From Bacteroidota bacterium (GTDB lineage: Bacteria; Bacteroidota; Bacteroidia; Cytophagales; Cyclobacteriaceae), in contig JAFDYX010000026.1 of assembly GCA_018267215.1 (NCBI GenBank), forward strand, positions 62,001-126,000: DNA of 64,000 nucleotides. The letters run 5' to 3'. The notes beneath the pieces are model-generated. The model saw nothing but the letters and a program-made list of their open reading frames with translations. It searched no databases and was not told the origin of the DNA. How positions within the stretch are numbered: position 1 is the first letter of the stretch; every line of letters begins with the position of its first letter. Shown piece after piece: positions 31,622-40,507 of this stretch. Both the position numbers and the translations under genes were made by a program.

Positions 31622-32530
31622 TTAGAATCTGCCGGTTTTAAATTCGATTTTCTTTTGTTGCATGTTTCGCTCGAGCAGATGGAGGAGGATGCCATCTTTC
31701 AACCCCACATCGGGCACTAATATACTTTGGGCTTTGGCCCACTGCATGACATTTACATAAATATCACTGGCCGGAACAATTACATCGGCACGGTCGGGGT
31801 TCATTTGTAATTCATAAATCCGCTGCTCAATCGTTTTTGCTTCAACCATTTTTTTGATTTGTTTCACTTTCTTCAGCGAAATAACCTGACCCGGTTTTTT
31901 TTGAGCTAACTCAAAAATCTTGCTGATGTTTCCGCCTGTGCCCACGGCCGTTACTTTACCATACTCTTTTTTTATGTGGTCGTTCACCCACTTTTCCATG
32001 TCTTTCCAGGCGATGGGCGAATCGTGATGCTCCAGTATGCGCACAGATCCAACTTTAAATGATCGCGAGTTGATTTTTTTGCCTTTCACAAAAAGATTGA
32101 GTTCCGTGCTGCCGCCTCCCACATCTATGTGCAGGTAGGTTTCCTTATGCAGGTAGGAGGCTATCGCTTTGTTGATGAGGTCGGCTTCCAGGTGGCCATC
32201 TATAATGTGAATAGTAATACCCAGTTCTTCTTCTACCTGCCTTGCCAGTTCTTGTCCGTTTTCTGATTCGCGCATGGCGCTGGTGGCGCAAAACAGATAG
32301 TCATCTACTTCGTATAATTCAAGGAGCAGTTTGTAGGCCTTCATCAGTTTTTTAAACTTGGCAATACTTTTTTCGCTGATAGAGTTGGTGCTGAACACAT
32401 CATGCCCAAGCCGCAATGGGAAGCGGACGTACTCCAGTTTTTTAAAAAGTATTTTCTTTTTGTTCTCCAGCACCGTAGATACCTGAAGACGGATAGCATT
32501 GGAGCCGATGTCGATAGCAGCTAATTTCAA
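31622..32530 (-). CDS. Ppx/GppA family phosphatase
   Basis: 302 residues of the actin-like ASKHA fold. AIDIGSNAIRLQV at the N-terminus and HIDVGGGSTELNLF are the phosphate loops; TSAMRES is also typical. The family covers exopolyphosphatase and pppGpp phosphohydrolase. This is the short form without the C-terminal HD-like domain, so the choice between polyphosphate and pppGpp cannot be made. Confidence 0.9.
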   Translation of the reverse strand: MKLAAIDIGSNAIRLQVSTVLENKKKILFKKLEYVRFPLRLGHDVFSTNSISEKSIAKFKKLMKAYKLLLELYEVDDYLFCATSAMRESENGQELARQVEEELGITIHIIDGHLEADLINKAIASYLHKETYLHIDVGGGSTELNLFVKGKKINSRSFKVGSVRILEHHDSPIAWKDMEKWVNDHIKKEYGKVTAVGTGGNISKIFELAQKKPGQVISLKKVKQIKKMVEAKTIEQRIYELQMNPDRADVIVPASDIYVNVMQWAKAQSILVPDVGLKDGILLHLLERNMQQKKIEFKTGRF

Positions 32531-32574
32531 AGTAGTCTTTTGTTACCGCAAAATAAGCAGTTTCATTTTTCATT

Positions 32575-32598
32575 TTTGAGTGATTTGTTGTTTCTTTG
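32575..32598 (+). promoter_or_regulatory. Putative promoter of the met operon
   Basis: TTTCTTTG (32591-32598) differs by one base from TAnnTTTG, and T-rich TTTG boxes lie upstream, although the spacing to the nearest (32575-32578) is short. The riboswitch begins 5 bases later, where transcription would be expected to start. Confidence 0.4.
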
Positions 32599-32602
32599 CA
32601 GT

Positions 32603-32705
32603 GCTTATCCAGAAAGACGGAGGGACAGGGCCCTGCGATGTCTTAGCAACCTTTTGAACAAGGTGCTAATTCCCTTCCTGATGTAACAATCAGGAATAGA
32701 TAAGC
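32603..32705 (+). promoter_or_regulatory. SAM-I (S-box) riboswitch
   Basis: All conserved parts are readable in order: P1 GCTTATC (32603-32609) with GATAAGC (32699-32705); GGAGGGACAGGGCCC; GATGTCTTAGCAACC; P3 CCTT...AAGG; then GGTGCTAATTCC; P4 CCTGAT...ATCAGG. It controls the metH-metF operon by sensing S-adenosylmethionine. No classic terminator with a T run follows. Instead TATCCAGAAAGA (32606-32617) is perfectly complementary to TCTTTCTGGATA (32721-32732), which lies 14 bases before the start codon. Confidence 0.93.
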
Positions 32706-32746
32706 GGCCAACCACACGGCTCTTTCTGGATATAAATTGAAAGAGC

Positions 32747-33745
32747 ATGACAATAGAAAAAATTTTACAAGAACGGATTTTGGTACTGGATGGTGCCATG
32801 GGCACCATGATCCAACGACACAAGTTGGAAGAGAAAGATTTTAGAAACGAAAAATTAAAAGATCATCCCCACCCACTTAAGGGCGACAATGATCTGTTGT
32901 CTATCACTCGCCCAGATATTATTAAAGATATCCATCGGCAATATTTTGATGCCGGTGCCGACATAGCGGAGACCAATACATTTGGTGCTACCTCTGTAGC
33001 GCAGGCAGACTATCACCTGGAACATTTAGTGTACGACATCAATTTTCAAGGTGCAAAAATTGCCAAAGAAGTAGCCAAAGAATTTACAGACAGAGAACCC
33101 AACAAGCCGCGTTTTGTAGCCGGCTCTATGGGGCCTACCACCAAGTTGGCTTCTATGTCGCCCGATGTTAACAACCCGGGTTATCGGGCTATCACTTTCG
33201 ATCAGTTGGTAACTGCCTTTAAAGAACAAGCCAAAGGCCTGATGGACGGAGGCGTAGATTTATTTTTGATTGAGACGGTAACCGACACATTAAATGCCAA
33301 GGCAGCCCTGTTTGCTATTCAAGAATTGTTTGATGAAACCGGAAAGCACATTCCGATCATGGTTTCGGGCACTATTACCGATGCCAGCGGCCGCATTTTA
33401 TCAGGCCAAACGGCTGAGGCTTTTTTGATTTCTGTTTCGCACGCGCCATTGCTCAGCATTGGTCTGAACTGCGCACTAGGAGCTTCGGCCCTGCGTCCGT
33501 ATCTACAAGTGCTGAATGAACATGCACCCTTTTTTACCAGCGCACACCCCAATGCCGGCTTGCCCAACGAGTTTGGCCAGTACGATCAAACACCGGAAGA
33601 TATGGCTGCACAGATTAAAGAATTTTTAGATGAAGGGCTGATCAATATTATTGGCGGATGCTGCGGCACTACCCCCGAGCACATTAAGTTGATTGCGGAT
33701 TTGGCAAAAAAATATAAACCGAGAAATATTCATCAAGAAGCGTAG
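32747..33745 (+). CDS. metH: Methionine synthase, homocysteine-binding subunit (MetH N-terminal part)
   Basis: 332 residues equal to the N-terminal homocysteine S-methyltransferase module of cobalamin-dependent methionine synthase. Zinc-binding Cys are in GLNCALG and [19 protein letters not shown] is the usual opening. It ends after this module, and the remaining modules are on the next gene. Both are under the SAM riboswitch. It works only together with the downstream polypeptide. Confidence 0.95.
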   Translation: MTIEKILQERILVLDGAMGTMIQRHKLEEKDFRNEKLKDHPHPLKGDNDLLSITRPDIIKDIHRQYFDAGADIAETNTFGATSVAQADYHLEHLVYDINFQGAKIAKEVAKEFTDREPNKPRFVAGSMGPTTKLASMSPDVNNPGYRAITFDQLVTAFKEQAKGLMDGGVDLFLIETVTDTLNAKAALFAIQELFDETGKHIPIMVSGTITDASGRILSGQTAEAFLISVSHAPLLSIGLNCALGASALRPYLQVLNEHAPFFTSAHPNAGLPNEFGQYDQTPEDMAAQIKEFLDEGLINIIGGCCGTTPEHIKLIADLAKKYKPRNIHQEA

Positions 33746-33821
33746 AGATATTTAAAAAATTCAGATGACAGACTTTAATTCATTGAACCTAAAATCTGCA
33801 ATTTGTAACCTGTAATTTGAA
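33746..33821. repeat. AT-rich word-like tract between the two metH genes
   Basis: The 76-base spacer holds phrase-like, near-repetitive text: AATCTGCAATTTG, TAACCTGTAATTTGAAATG. No reading frame or promoter is visible. It resembles in style the tracts at 44616-44787 and 48119-48181. Confidence 0.4.
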
Positions 33822-36545
33822 ATGAATCATCATCCTTTAAAACTAAGCGGCTTCGAGGCTGTTACTATAACGGCAGCGTCTAACTTCGTCAACATTGGCG
33901 AACGAACCAACGTAACCGGCTCTGCCAAGTTTTTGAAACTGATCAAAGATGATAAATTCGATCAGGCGCTGGAAGTGGCGCTCGACCAAGTGCGCGGAGG
34001 TGCGCAGGTGATAGATGTAAACATGGACGAGGCCATGCTCGACTCGAAGGCTGCCATGGTAAAATTTTTGAATCTAATGGCCAGCGAGCCAGAAATTGCT
34101 GCTGTGCCCGTTATGATAGATTCTTCCAAGTGGGAAGTAATTGAGGCAGGCTTGAAATGTTTGCAAGGGAAGGGGATCGTCAACTCCATCAGTTTAAAAG
34201 AAGGAGAGAAAGAATTTATTCGTCAGGCTAAGTTAGTGAGACGGTACGGAGCAGCAGCCGTGGTGATGGCTTTCGATGAAAGCGGGCAAGCCGACACGTA
34301 TGAAAAAAGAATTGCCATGTGCGGGCGGGCTTACAAAATTCTGGTGGAGAAAGTAAAATTCGCACCCGAAGACATTATTTTCGATCCCAACATTTTCCCC
34401 ATTGCTACGGGAATAGAAGAACACCGGAACTATGCCGTAGATTATTTCAATGCAGCCAAATGGATCAAAGAAAATTTACCCCATGCACACGTCAGCGGTG
34501 GGGTGAGCAATGTTTCGTTTAGCTTTCGCGGCAACCAGATAGTGCGCGAGGCTATGCACTCTGCTTTCCTCTACCATGCCATCAAACACGGAATGGATAT
34601 GGGCATTGTTAACCCATCTATGCTGGAAGTGTATGACGAAATTCCTAAAGACCTGCTGGAAAGAGTAGAAGACGTATTGCTGAACCGCAGGGAAGATGCC
34701 ACCGAGCGTTTGCTGGAGTTTGCGGAGACAGTAAAAGGTGGAACGAAAAAGAAAGAAGCAGATGATGCCTGGAGAAGTGGAACTGTAGAAGAGCGCCTGA
34801 GCCATGCATTAGTGAAAGGAATTATTGATTTTATAGATCAGGATACCGAGGAAGCGAGACAGAAGTATGACCGGCCGTTGCATGTCATCGAAGGACCGTT
34901 GATGGCCGGCATGAGTGTGGTGGGCGACCTGTTTGGTGCCGGCAAAATGTTTTTACCTCAGGTGGTGAAGAGCGCCCGCGTGATGAAAAAATCGGTAGCT
35001 TATTTAACGCCCTATCTGGAAGAAGAGAAAAGGAAGGGAAGACCTCATCACAATTCTTCTCCATTGGAGAGGGGACAGGAGGGTGAGGTTGAACACAGAT
35101 CCCCCAAAATTTTACTTGCCACCGTAAAAGGAGATGTGCACGACATAGGCAAAAACATTGTGGGTGTAGTGTTGGCCTGCAATAATTTTGAAGTAGTGGA
35201 TCTGGGCGTGATGGTGCCTGCCGAAAAAATTATAGAAACAGCCAGGCGCGAAAAAGTAGATGTGATTGGTCTGAGTGGATTAATTACACCTTCACTCGAT
35301 GAAATGGTACATGTAGCAAAAGAGATGCAGCACCAGCAAATGGAGTTGCCGCTGCTGATTGGTGGTGCCACTACTTCGCGCATACACACAGCCGTAAAAA
35401 TTGATCCGGTGTACAGCGGCCCGGTGGTGTACGTGCTGGATGCTTCGCGCTCGGTGCCTGTTACTACCGAATTGGTAAATCTAGCAACACGAATTCCTTT
35501 CAAAGATAAAACCAAGAAAGAATACGAGGCCATGCGCAAAGACCACGCAGGCAGGCAACAATTAAAAAATTATATTTCGTTAGAGGCAGCGCGCAACAAC
35601 AAAGTATCTATTGATTGGACAGCTTGGACGGGCACAACACCTCAGTTTGTAGGCACAAAGAAATTGATCAATTATTCACTTTCTGAAATTGCCCGCTACA
35701 TAGACTGGACTCCGTTTTTTCAAACCTGGATGCTGGCCGGCCGCTATCCCGATATTTTAAAAGATGAAGTAGTAGGAGCAGAGGCAACCAAGTTGTTGGC
35801 TGATGCCAAAAAAATATTGGCGGAAATCATTGCTGATAAAAGTTTGCAGGCAAATGCTGTGGTGGCATTTTATCGCTGTCAGGCTACATCCACCGATGAT
35901 GTAAACTTGTTGGATGAAGGAAACGACAAAATCCAAACGTTGCATTTTCTGCGGCAGCAAAACAAAAAGGCACAAAATCTTCCTAATTTTTGTTTGTCAG
36001 ATTTTATCGTTCCCGAAAATTCCGGGAAGGAAGATTACATCGGTATGTTTGCTGTAACGGCAGGTATTGGTTTAGAAAAGCTAATCGAAAAATACAAGTC
36101 GCAACATGACGACTATTCGGAAATCATGGCGAAGGCTATGGCCGACCGCCTGGCCGAAGCCTTTGCCGAGCTGCTGCACGAAAAAGTAAGAAAAGAATAT
36201 TGGGGTTATGCCAACAAAGAAAATTTATCGGGCGATGAGTTGATCGGAGAAAAATATCAGGGCATACGCCCGGCTCCTGGCTACCCGGCCTGCCCCGACC
36301 ATACTGAAAAGAGAATTATTTTTGATTTATTGAAAGCCGAAGAAGCCGGCATCATCCTGACCGAGTCGTGCGCCATGTATCCGGCAGCAGCCGTCAGCGG
36401 CTATTACTTTTCTCATCCGCAGTCTAAATATTTTGGCTTGGGAAAAATAGAAAAAGACCAAGTGGCCGACTATGCCAAACGAAAAGGGATGAGTTTGGAG
36501 GAAACAGAAAAATGGTTAGCACCAAATCTATCATACTCGATTTGA
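33822..36545 (+). CDS. metH: Methionine synthase, folate, cobalamin and activation modules (MetH C-terminal part)
   Basis: 907 residues: pterin-binding domain ([14 protein letters not shown] at 26-39), B12 cap domain (about 310-400), B12-binding domain with the cobalt-ligating His440 in GDVHDIGKN, and the SAM-dependent reactivation domain with [15 protein letters not shown] near the end. It transfers the methyl group from methyl-tetrahydrofolate through cobalamin to homocysteine bound by the upstream protein. An extra stretch of about 18 residues (around 408-427, [14 protein letters not shown]) lies between cap and B12 domains and is encoded by a palindromic repeat-like sequence. Confidence 0.96.
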   Translation: MNHHPLKLSGFEAVTITAASNFVNIGERTNVTGSAKFLKLIKDDKFDQALEVALDQVRGGAQVIDVNMDEAMLDSKAAMVKFLNLMASEPEIAAVPVMIDSSKWEVIEAGLKCLQGKGIVNSISLKEGEKEFIRQAKLVRRYGAAAVVMAFDESGQADTYEKRIAMCGRAYKILVEKVKFAPEDIIFDPNIFPIATGIEEHRNYAVDYFNAAKWIKENLPHAHVSGGVSNVSFSFRGNQIVREAMHSAFLYHAIKHGMDMGIVNPSMLEVYDEIPKDLLERVEDVLLNRREDATERLLEFAETVKGGTKKKEADDAWRSGTVEERLSHALVKGIIDFIDQDTEEARQKYDRPLHVIEGPLMAGMSVVGDLFGAGKMFLPQVVKSARVMKKSVAYLTPYLEEEKRKGRPHHNSSPLERGQEGEVEHRSPKILLATVKGDVHDIGKNIVGVVLACNNFEVVDLGVMVPAEKIIETARREKVDVIGLSGLITPSLDEMVHVAKEMQHQQMELPLLIGGATTSRIHTAVKIDPVYSGPVVYVLDASRSVPVTTELVNLATRIPFKDKTKKEYEAMRKDHAGRQQLKNYISLEAARNNKVSIDWTAWTGTTPQFVGTKKLINYSLSEIARYIDWTPFFQTWMLAGRYPDILKDEVVGAEATKLLADAKKILAEIIADKSLQANAVVAFYRCQATSTDDVNLLDEGNDKIQTLHFLRQQNKKAQNLPNFCLSDFIVPENSGKEDYIGMFAVTAGIGLEKLIEKYKSQHDDYSEIMAKAMADRLAEAFAELLHEKVRKEYWGYANKENLSGDELIGEKYQGIRPAPGYPACPDHTEKRIIFDLLKAEEAGIILTESCAMYPAAAVSGYYFSHPQSKYFGLGKIEKDQVADYAKRKGMSLEETEKWLAPNLSYSI
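35055..35090. repeat. Palindromic repeat-like insert inside metH
   Basis: TTCTCCATTGGAGAGGGG followed by ACAGGAGGGTGAGGTT. TCTCCA and TGGAGA form a perfect 6-bp palindrome around one base. From memory, this wording resembles a dispersed intergenic repeat type of many bacterial genomes. It is read in frame and adds residues at a domain boundary. Confidence 0.5.
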
Positions 36546-36937
36546 AAATTTGAAAATTTTACAATGAGGAATGACAAAGAGAATATAATTATTGACCTGA
36601 CTTTTAAATTTTCTCTATCAGTTATTGACTATTGTGAGAAATTAGAAGATGGTAAAAAATATGTATTAGCCAGACAGCTATTAAAATCTGGTACATCTAT
36701 TGGGGCTAATTCGAGAGAGGCACAAAATGCTGAGAGTAAAGCAGACTTTGTTCATAAATTTAAAATAGCAGCCAAGGAAGCTGATGAGACAGAATATTGG
36801 TTGCTGCTCTGTAAATCTTCAAAAAATTACCCTGATCCCATCGGGCTGATTGAGGATTTAGAAGTTATTATTAAAGTAATATCGAAGATCATATCTTCTT
36901 CTAAAAACTGAATTAAACATTTTCAAATTTTCAAATC
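36539..36937. mobile_element. Inverted-repeat-bounded cassette with a four-helix-bundle gene
   Basis: GATTTGAAAATTTGAAAAT (36539-36557) and its exact reverse complement ATTTTCAAATTTTCAAATC (36919-36937) flank one gene. The left arm contains the metH stop codon. The cassette separates metH from metF. No transposase is encoded; the gene inside is of the kind found in 23S rRNA intervening sequences. Confidence 0.6.
36564..36911 (+). CDS. Four-helix-bundle protein (23S rRNA intervening-sequence family)
   Basis: 115 residues, almost all helical. The motifs VLARQLLKSGTSIGANSREAQNAESKADFVHKFKIAAKEADETEYWLLL are typical of the PF05635 'four helix bundle' family, first known from intervening sequences in 23S rRNA and related to the Avd accessory protein of diversity-generating retroelements. 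The biological role is not established. It is flanked by perfect 19-bp inverted repeats. It has no evident link to methionine synthesis, which suggests insertion into the operon. Confidence 0.92.
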   Translation: MRNDKENIIIDLTFKFSLSVIDYCEKLEDGKKYVLARQLLKSGTSIGANSREAQNAESKADFVHKFKIAAKEADETEYWLLLCKSSKNYPDPIGLIEDLEVIIKVISKIISSSKN

Positions 36938-36961
36938 AATGAATTTTCAAATTATAGTGTC

Positions 36962-37918
36962 ATGAAAGTAACCGACCATATAAAAAACGCCAACGGCAAA
37001 ACGTTATTCAGCATTGAGATACTTCCTCCGTTGAAAGGAGAGAACATTCAAACTCTTTTCAGCAACCTCGATCCGCTCATGGAGTTTAAACCTCCCTTCA
37101 TTGATGTTACCTATCACCGCGAAGAATACGTTTACAAGAAAAAAGAAAACGGGTTGTTAGAGAAACGCTCTACCCGCAAGCGCCCCGGCACGGTGGGTAT
37201 CTGTGCGGCAATCCAAAACCGCTATAAGGTAGATACCGTACCCCACATTATCTGTGGGGGGTTTAACCGCGAAGAAACCGAAAATGCTTTGATAGACCTG
37301 CACTTTCTCGGCATTGACAATGTGTTGGCGCTGCAAGGAGACGCCATCAAAACCGAAGCGCGATTTATGGCCGACCCCGATGGCCACAAGTTTGCCTCCG
37401 ATCTGGTAGAGCAGGTGGTGAGCATGAACAAAGGAAAATTTATTGATGAAGATTTAGAGAGCGCTGCGCCCACCCATTTTTGTATCGGTGTGGCGGGCTA
37501 TCCTGAAAAACATTTTTCAGCGCCTAATTTAAAAACTGACTTGAAGTATCTAAAACTAAAAGTTGACTTGGGAGCTGAGTACATTGTGACACAGATGTTT
37601 TTCAATAACAAAAAATATTTTGAGTTTGTGGAAAAGTGCAGGGAAGCAGGAATCAACGTGCCCATTATTCCGGGTATCAAACCGCTGACGGCAAAAAGCC
37701 AGGCTAATATTTTACCTACTATTTTTCATATTGATTTACCCGAAGAACTGGCAGACGAAGTAGAGAAATGCAAAGACAATGCTGCCGTGCGCCAGGTGGG
37801 CATAGAGTGGGCTGTAAAACAAGCCCAAGAACTGATAAAATTTGGCGTGCCTACACTGCACTTCTATTCTATGGGCAAATCAGACCCGATTTATAAAATT
37901 GCCAAACAACTGTTCTAA
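36962..37918 (+). CDS. metF: Methylenetetrahydrofolate reductase
   Basis: 318 residues, a flavin TIM barrel reducing 5,10-methylene- to 5-methyl-tetrahydrofolate, the methyl donor for MetH. Seen are FSIEILPPLKGENIQTLF at the N-terminus, the flavin-site segments NVLALQGD and ATHF-like APTHFCIGVAGYPEKH, and QMFFNNKKYFEFVEKC. It belongs with the metH genes in the SAM-controlled unit. Confidence 0.96.
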   Translation: MKVTDHIKNANGKTLFSIEILPPLKGENIQTLFSNLDPLMEFKPPFIDVTYHREEYVYKKKENGLLEKRSTRKRPGTVGICAAIQNRYKVDTVPHIICGGFNREETENALIDLHFLGIDNVLALQGDAIKTEARFMADPDGHKFASDLVEQVVSMNKGKFIDEDLESAAPTHFCIGVAGYPEKHFSAPNLKTDLKYLKLKVDLGAEYIVTQMFFNNKKYFEFVEKCREAGINVPIIPGIKPLTAKSQANILPTIFHIDLPEELADEVEKCKDNAAVRQVGIEWAVKQAQELIKFGVPTLHFYSMGKSDPIYKIAKQLF

Positions 37919-37944
37919 ACTTGTTTTTAAGCTGTTTCCATCGA

Positions 37945-37974
37945 TTGTGGTAAGCAAAAAAACGGTTACCTTTG
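37945..37974 (+). promoter_or_regulatory. Bacteroidota-type promoter for the fasciclin gene
   Basis: TTG (37945-37947), 19-base spacer, TACCTTTG (37967-37974), an exact TAnnTTTG. The start codon is at 38011. Confidence 0.7.
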
Positions 37975-38010
37975 GGCATTGTTATTTCATTAATAACCTA
38001 AAACACCTTT

Positions 38011-39177
38011 ATGAAAAAAGCTAAATCAATTTTAATTGGAGGGATTTCGATGGCAATCGTTTTCTCACTATGGGTTTTGAGCGGATGTACTTCCAACTCT
38101 ACCCCGGCACCTGTGCCAACAAAGAATTTGATAGACCTCATGTCATCCAGTGCTTATCAACAATCAGCTTCGGTAACACCCGACAAAGCACTTGATTCAT
38201 TGGTAAAATATATCAGCATTTATCCTGATCTGGTTACTCTCTTATCAGGAACAGGGCCTTATACGGTTTTTGCTCCTTCTAATACAGCCTTCATTTCCTT
38301 GTTAGCTACTCCGGGCTTCCCTGCTAACATTAAACAGATCAATCCCAAAATCATTGAGGGTGTGCTCTCTTATCATATCGTAGCAGGGCAAAAACTGCAG
38401 GCATCTTTTACAAGCGGGTTAGCATTACCTACGCTGTACACAGACCCGGTGTCTTCTGCTGTTCAAAACATTACAATCAATTCAGACGGAACACTGAAAA
38501 CAGGCTCTACCAACCAAGCTATCCAAATTGTTTTGGGCGACCAAAAGGCAACCAATGGTGTGTTTGACATAACTGCCTCTGTGTTGATTCCTCCTACAGT
38601 GGGTGCCACCTTAACACCTATTTTAGGCACCGTAGCAGGCACCGTTATGTTGGGCGCCAGCTTCTCCGACTTAGCTACTATTATTATGGCTGCCGATGCT
38701 AATTTTGCAGAAAACGCCAGCACCGGTACATTTAAAATATCTACCTGGCTGGCCATGCCTGTCTCTAAACCTGGGGCATTAACGATGAATTCAGCCGGCA
38801 TTACTTTCTTTGCTACACCTAATGCTGTGTTTGCTGCAATTGCACAACAACAGTCAATATCTGAGGCTGCGTTAATCACTGCCTTGTCAACTAATCCTGA
38901 CAATGCAAGGGCTTTATTATTAAACCACCTTGTTACTACCGGAAAATATAATACGACAGGAGGAGGAAGCAATCCCACCGCCATTCAGTTCACTAATGGT
39001 TTAAACTTAACTACCTTGGGCAAGGCACTGCAAATTGGAGTGAGTACTCCGGGAACGAGCACAGGTCCTTATGGAGTTACCATGCAAAATTCCACGCCAT
39101 CTGGTGCATATATTGCACAAGAAATTGGTGGATTAAGTAATGGTTCTCTGGAAGCTATTGCCGGCTTACTGAAATAA
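38011..39177 (+). CDS. Fasciclin (FAS1) domain lipoprotein
   Basis: 388 residues. A lipoprotein signal peptide ends at LSGC with Cys26. A first FAS1 domain (about 40-195) shows YTVFAPSNTAFISLL and YHIVAGQKL; a second, more divergent one (about 215-388) shows ITFFATPNAVFAAIA and LLNHLVTTGKYN. FAS1 domains mediate adhesion or carbohydrate/protein contact at the cell surface; the ligand is unknown. Single gene with its own promoter and terminator. Confidence 0.9.
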   Translation: MKKAKSILIGGISMAIVFSLWVLSGCTSNSTPAPVPTKNLIDLMSSSAYQQSASVTPDKALDSLVKYISIYPDLVTLLSGTGPYTVFAPSNTAFISLLATPGFPANIKQINPKIIEGVLSYHIVAGQKLQASFTSGLALPTLYTDPVSSAVQNITINSDGTLKTGSTNQAIQIVLGDQKATNGVFDITASVLIPPTVGATLTPILGTVAGTVMLGASFSDLATIIMAADANFAENASTGTFKISTWLAMPVSKPGALTMNSAGITFFATPNAVFAAIAQQQSISEAALITALSTNPDNARALLLNHLVTTGKYNTTGGGSNPTAIQFTNGLNLTTLGKALQIGVSTPGTSTGPYGVTMQNSTPSGAYIAQEIGGLSNGSLEAIAGLLK

Positions 39178-39193
39178 AAGTATTAATCACTTT

Positions 39194-39227
39194 AAAAAAG
39201 CCTCTGCCAAAAGCAGGGGCTTTTTTT
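39194..39227. terminator. Bidirectional terminator between fasciclin and hydrolase genes
   Basis: AAGCCTCTGC (39198-39207), loop CAAAA, GCAGGGGCTT (39213-39222), with one G-T pair, A run before and T run after. It overlaps the stop of the minus-strand hydrolase gene. Confidence 0.85.
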
Positions 39228-40419
39228 ATTTAAGCGAAAGCAGGATGGGGATAAAATCTTGTATGTAGGGCACCACGCCCGTGGCATGGGTAGCGCCCGG
39301 CAAGGTGGTAAATGTTAACACCGAAGGAGAGGCACCATTAGCAATCAATTTATTGTAGGTGCTCACAGAATTTTGATAAGGCACAGTAATATCGGCATCT
39401 CCGTGATACATATACATCTTTATTTTCGGATACCAGTCTAATAACGAATTTTCAGTAAATGCATTGACAATGTATTGATATTGGCTGCCGGTATTGATAT
39501 TAGCCAGAATGTCGGGCGATAACAGCTTAGGTATAGTGTCGTTTAAAGCAGCATTGATTTGGTCTCCACTTTTGGTTCCATCAAATAAGCCGGGAATAAC
39601 AGATGCATACTGCGTTTGAAAAACATCTGTGAGTGGCTGCTGCCAGTTGTAATAGGTTTTGTACGACATGGCTACATAAGCCAGAAAAAAAGGTTGGTCA
39701 TAAGTATTTAATCCCCAAAAATAATTTTGCATGCCCTTTACATCATACCCTCCGGACGCAGGGAATGAAGCGATGAGGTTGAAGTTGGGCAACCCGGTTG
39801 CTTCAATAGCTTTGTGCGTAGCCATGGTTACATAGCCGCCTTGCGAGTAGCCTGCAATAAAAAGTTTTCCGTTGAACGATTTATTTTTTTGGATGGCCAA
39901 CTCACGGGCTGCTTTCATGGCGTCTGTAACCGGTGTGGCGGTGGCATCTTCCACATAGTAGGGGTGGAGAACAGAAGCAGAACTTCCAAATCCGATAAAA
40001 TCTGGGATGACGGCAATAAAGCCCGGTGAGGCCAGCGCTGAATAAAATATCCACTCGGTACTGTTGAGTGGCTGCGCTGATGGCGCTTCGCTGTGAGCCG
40101 CAATGGTGCCATGGTTAAAGCAGATCATGCCAACAGAGCTATTTGTTTGTGGAAGGATGACCAACCCGGAGGCTGTGATGGGTTTGCCCTGATAGATAGT
40201 TTTGTAGGTAATGGTATAGAGGTCGGTGCCGTAGGTAATGGCTGCGGTAGGCAGATTGATACCCGAAGCGCCTATAAAAGTTTGCAAGTCGCCTGCTGCC
40301 CGGCTTACCTGCTGAGATGAACTGACCAGCGTAGCCGGAACAAAAGGCTCTTCCTTTTTACTGCACGAAACAATGATGAGTGCAAACAAAAAACCGAACA
40401 GAATATTTTTAGACTTCAT
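39226..40419 (-). CDS. Secreted alpha/beta hydrolase, lipoprotein
   Basis: 397 residues. The N-terminus MKSKNILFGFLFALIIVSCS has a lipobox with Cys19. The nucleophile elbow GYSQGGY, a later Asp in HGDADITVPY and His in PGATHATG form the expected Ser-Asp-His triad. It resembles prolyl-oligopeptidase-like or secretory lipase-type esterases. The substrate is unknown; the protein probably sits at the outer membrane or cell surface. Confidence 0.88.
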   Translation of the reverse strand: MKSKNILFGFLFALIIVSCSKKEEPFVPATLVSSSQQVSRAAGDLQTFIGASGINLPTAAITYGTDLYTITYKTIYQGKPITASGLVILPQTNSSVGMICFNHGTIAAHSEAPSAQPLNSTEWIFYSALASPGFIAVIPDFIGFGSSASVLHPYYVEDATATPVTDAMKAARELAIQKNKSFNGKLFIAGYSQGGYVTMATHKAIEATGLPNFNLIASFPASGGYDVKGMQNYFWGLNTYDQPFFLAYVAMSYKTYYNWQQPLTDVFQTQYASVIPGLFDGTKSGDQINAALNDTIPKLLSPDILANINTGSQYQYIVNAFTENSLLDWYPKIKMYMYHGDADITVPYQNSVSTYNKLIANGASPSVLTFTTLPGATHATGVVPYIQDFIPILLSLK

Positions 40420-40460
40420 AAAATTGATTTCAGATGTTATCAGAAAGGTACTAAAAAAAA

Positions 40461-40487
40461 CTGCGCACCTGGGGGAAGTGTGCGCAG
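40461..40487 (-). terminator. Terminator after the TonB-dependent receptor gene
   Basis: CTGCGCAC (40461-40468) pairs with GTGCGCAG (40480-40487); read on the minus strand, eight T follow. Confidence 0.85.
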
Positions 40488-40507
40488 CTTTGCTCAGTTA
40501 GAGTTTC

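Noticed and set aside
32603-32705. SAM-II or cobalamin riboswitch before metH
   Set aside because: The conserved GGAGGGA, GCAACC and GGTGCTAATTCC series with terminal CTTATC/GATAAG is that of SAM-I; no cobalamin-box sequence is present.
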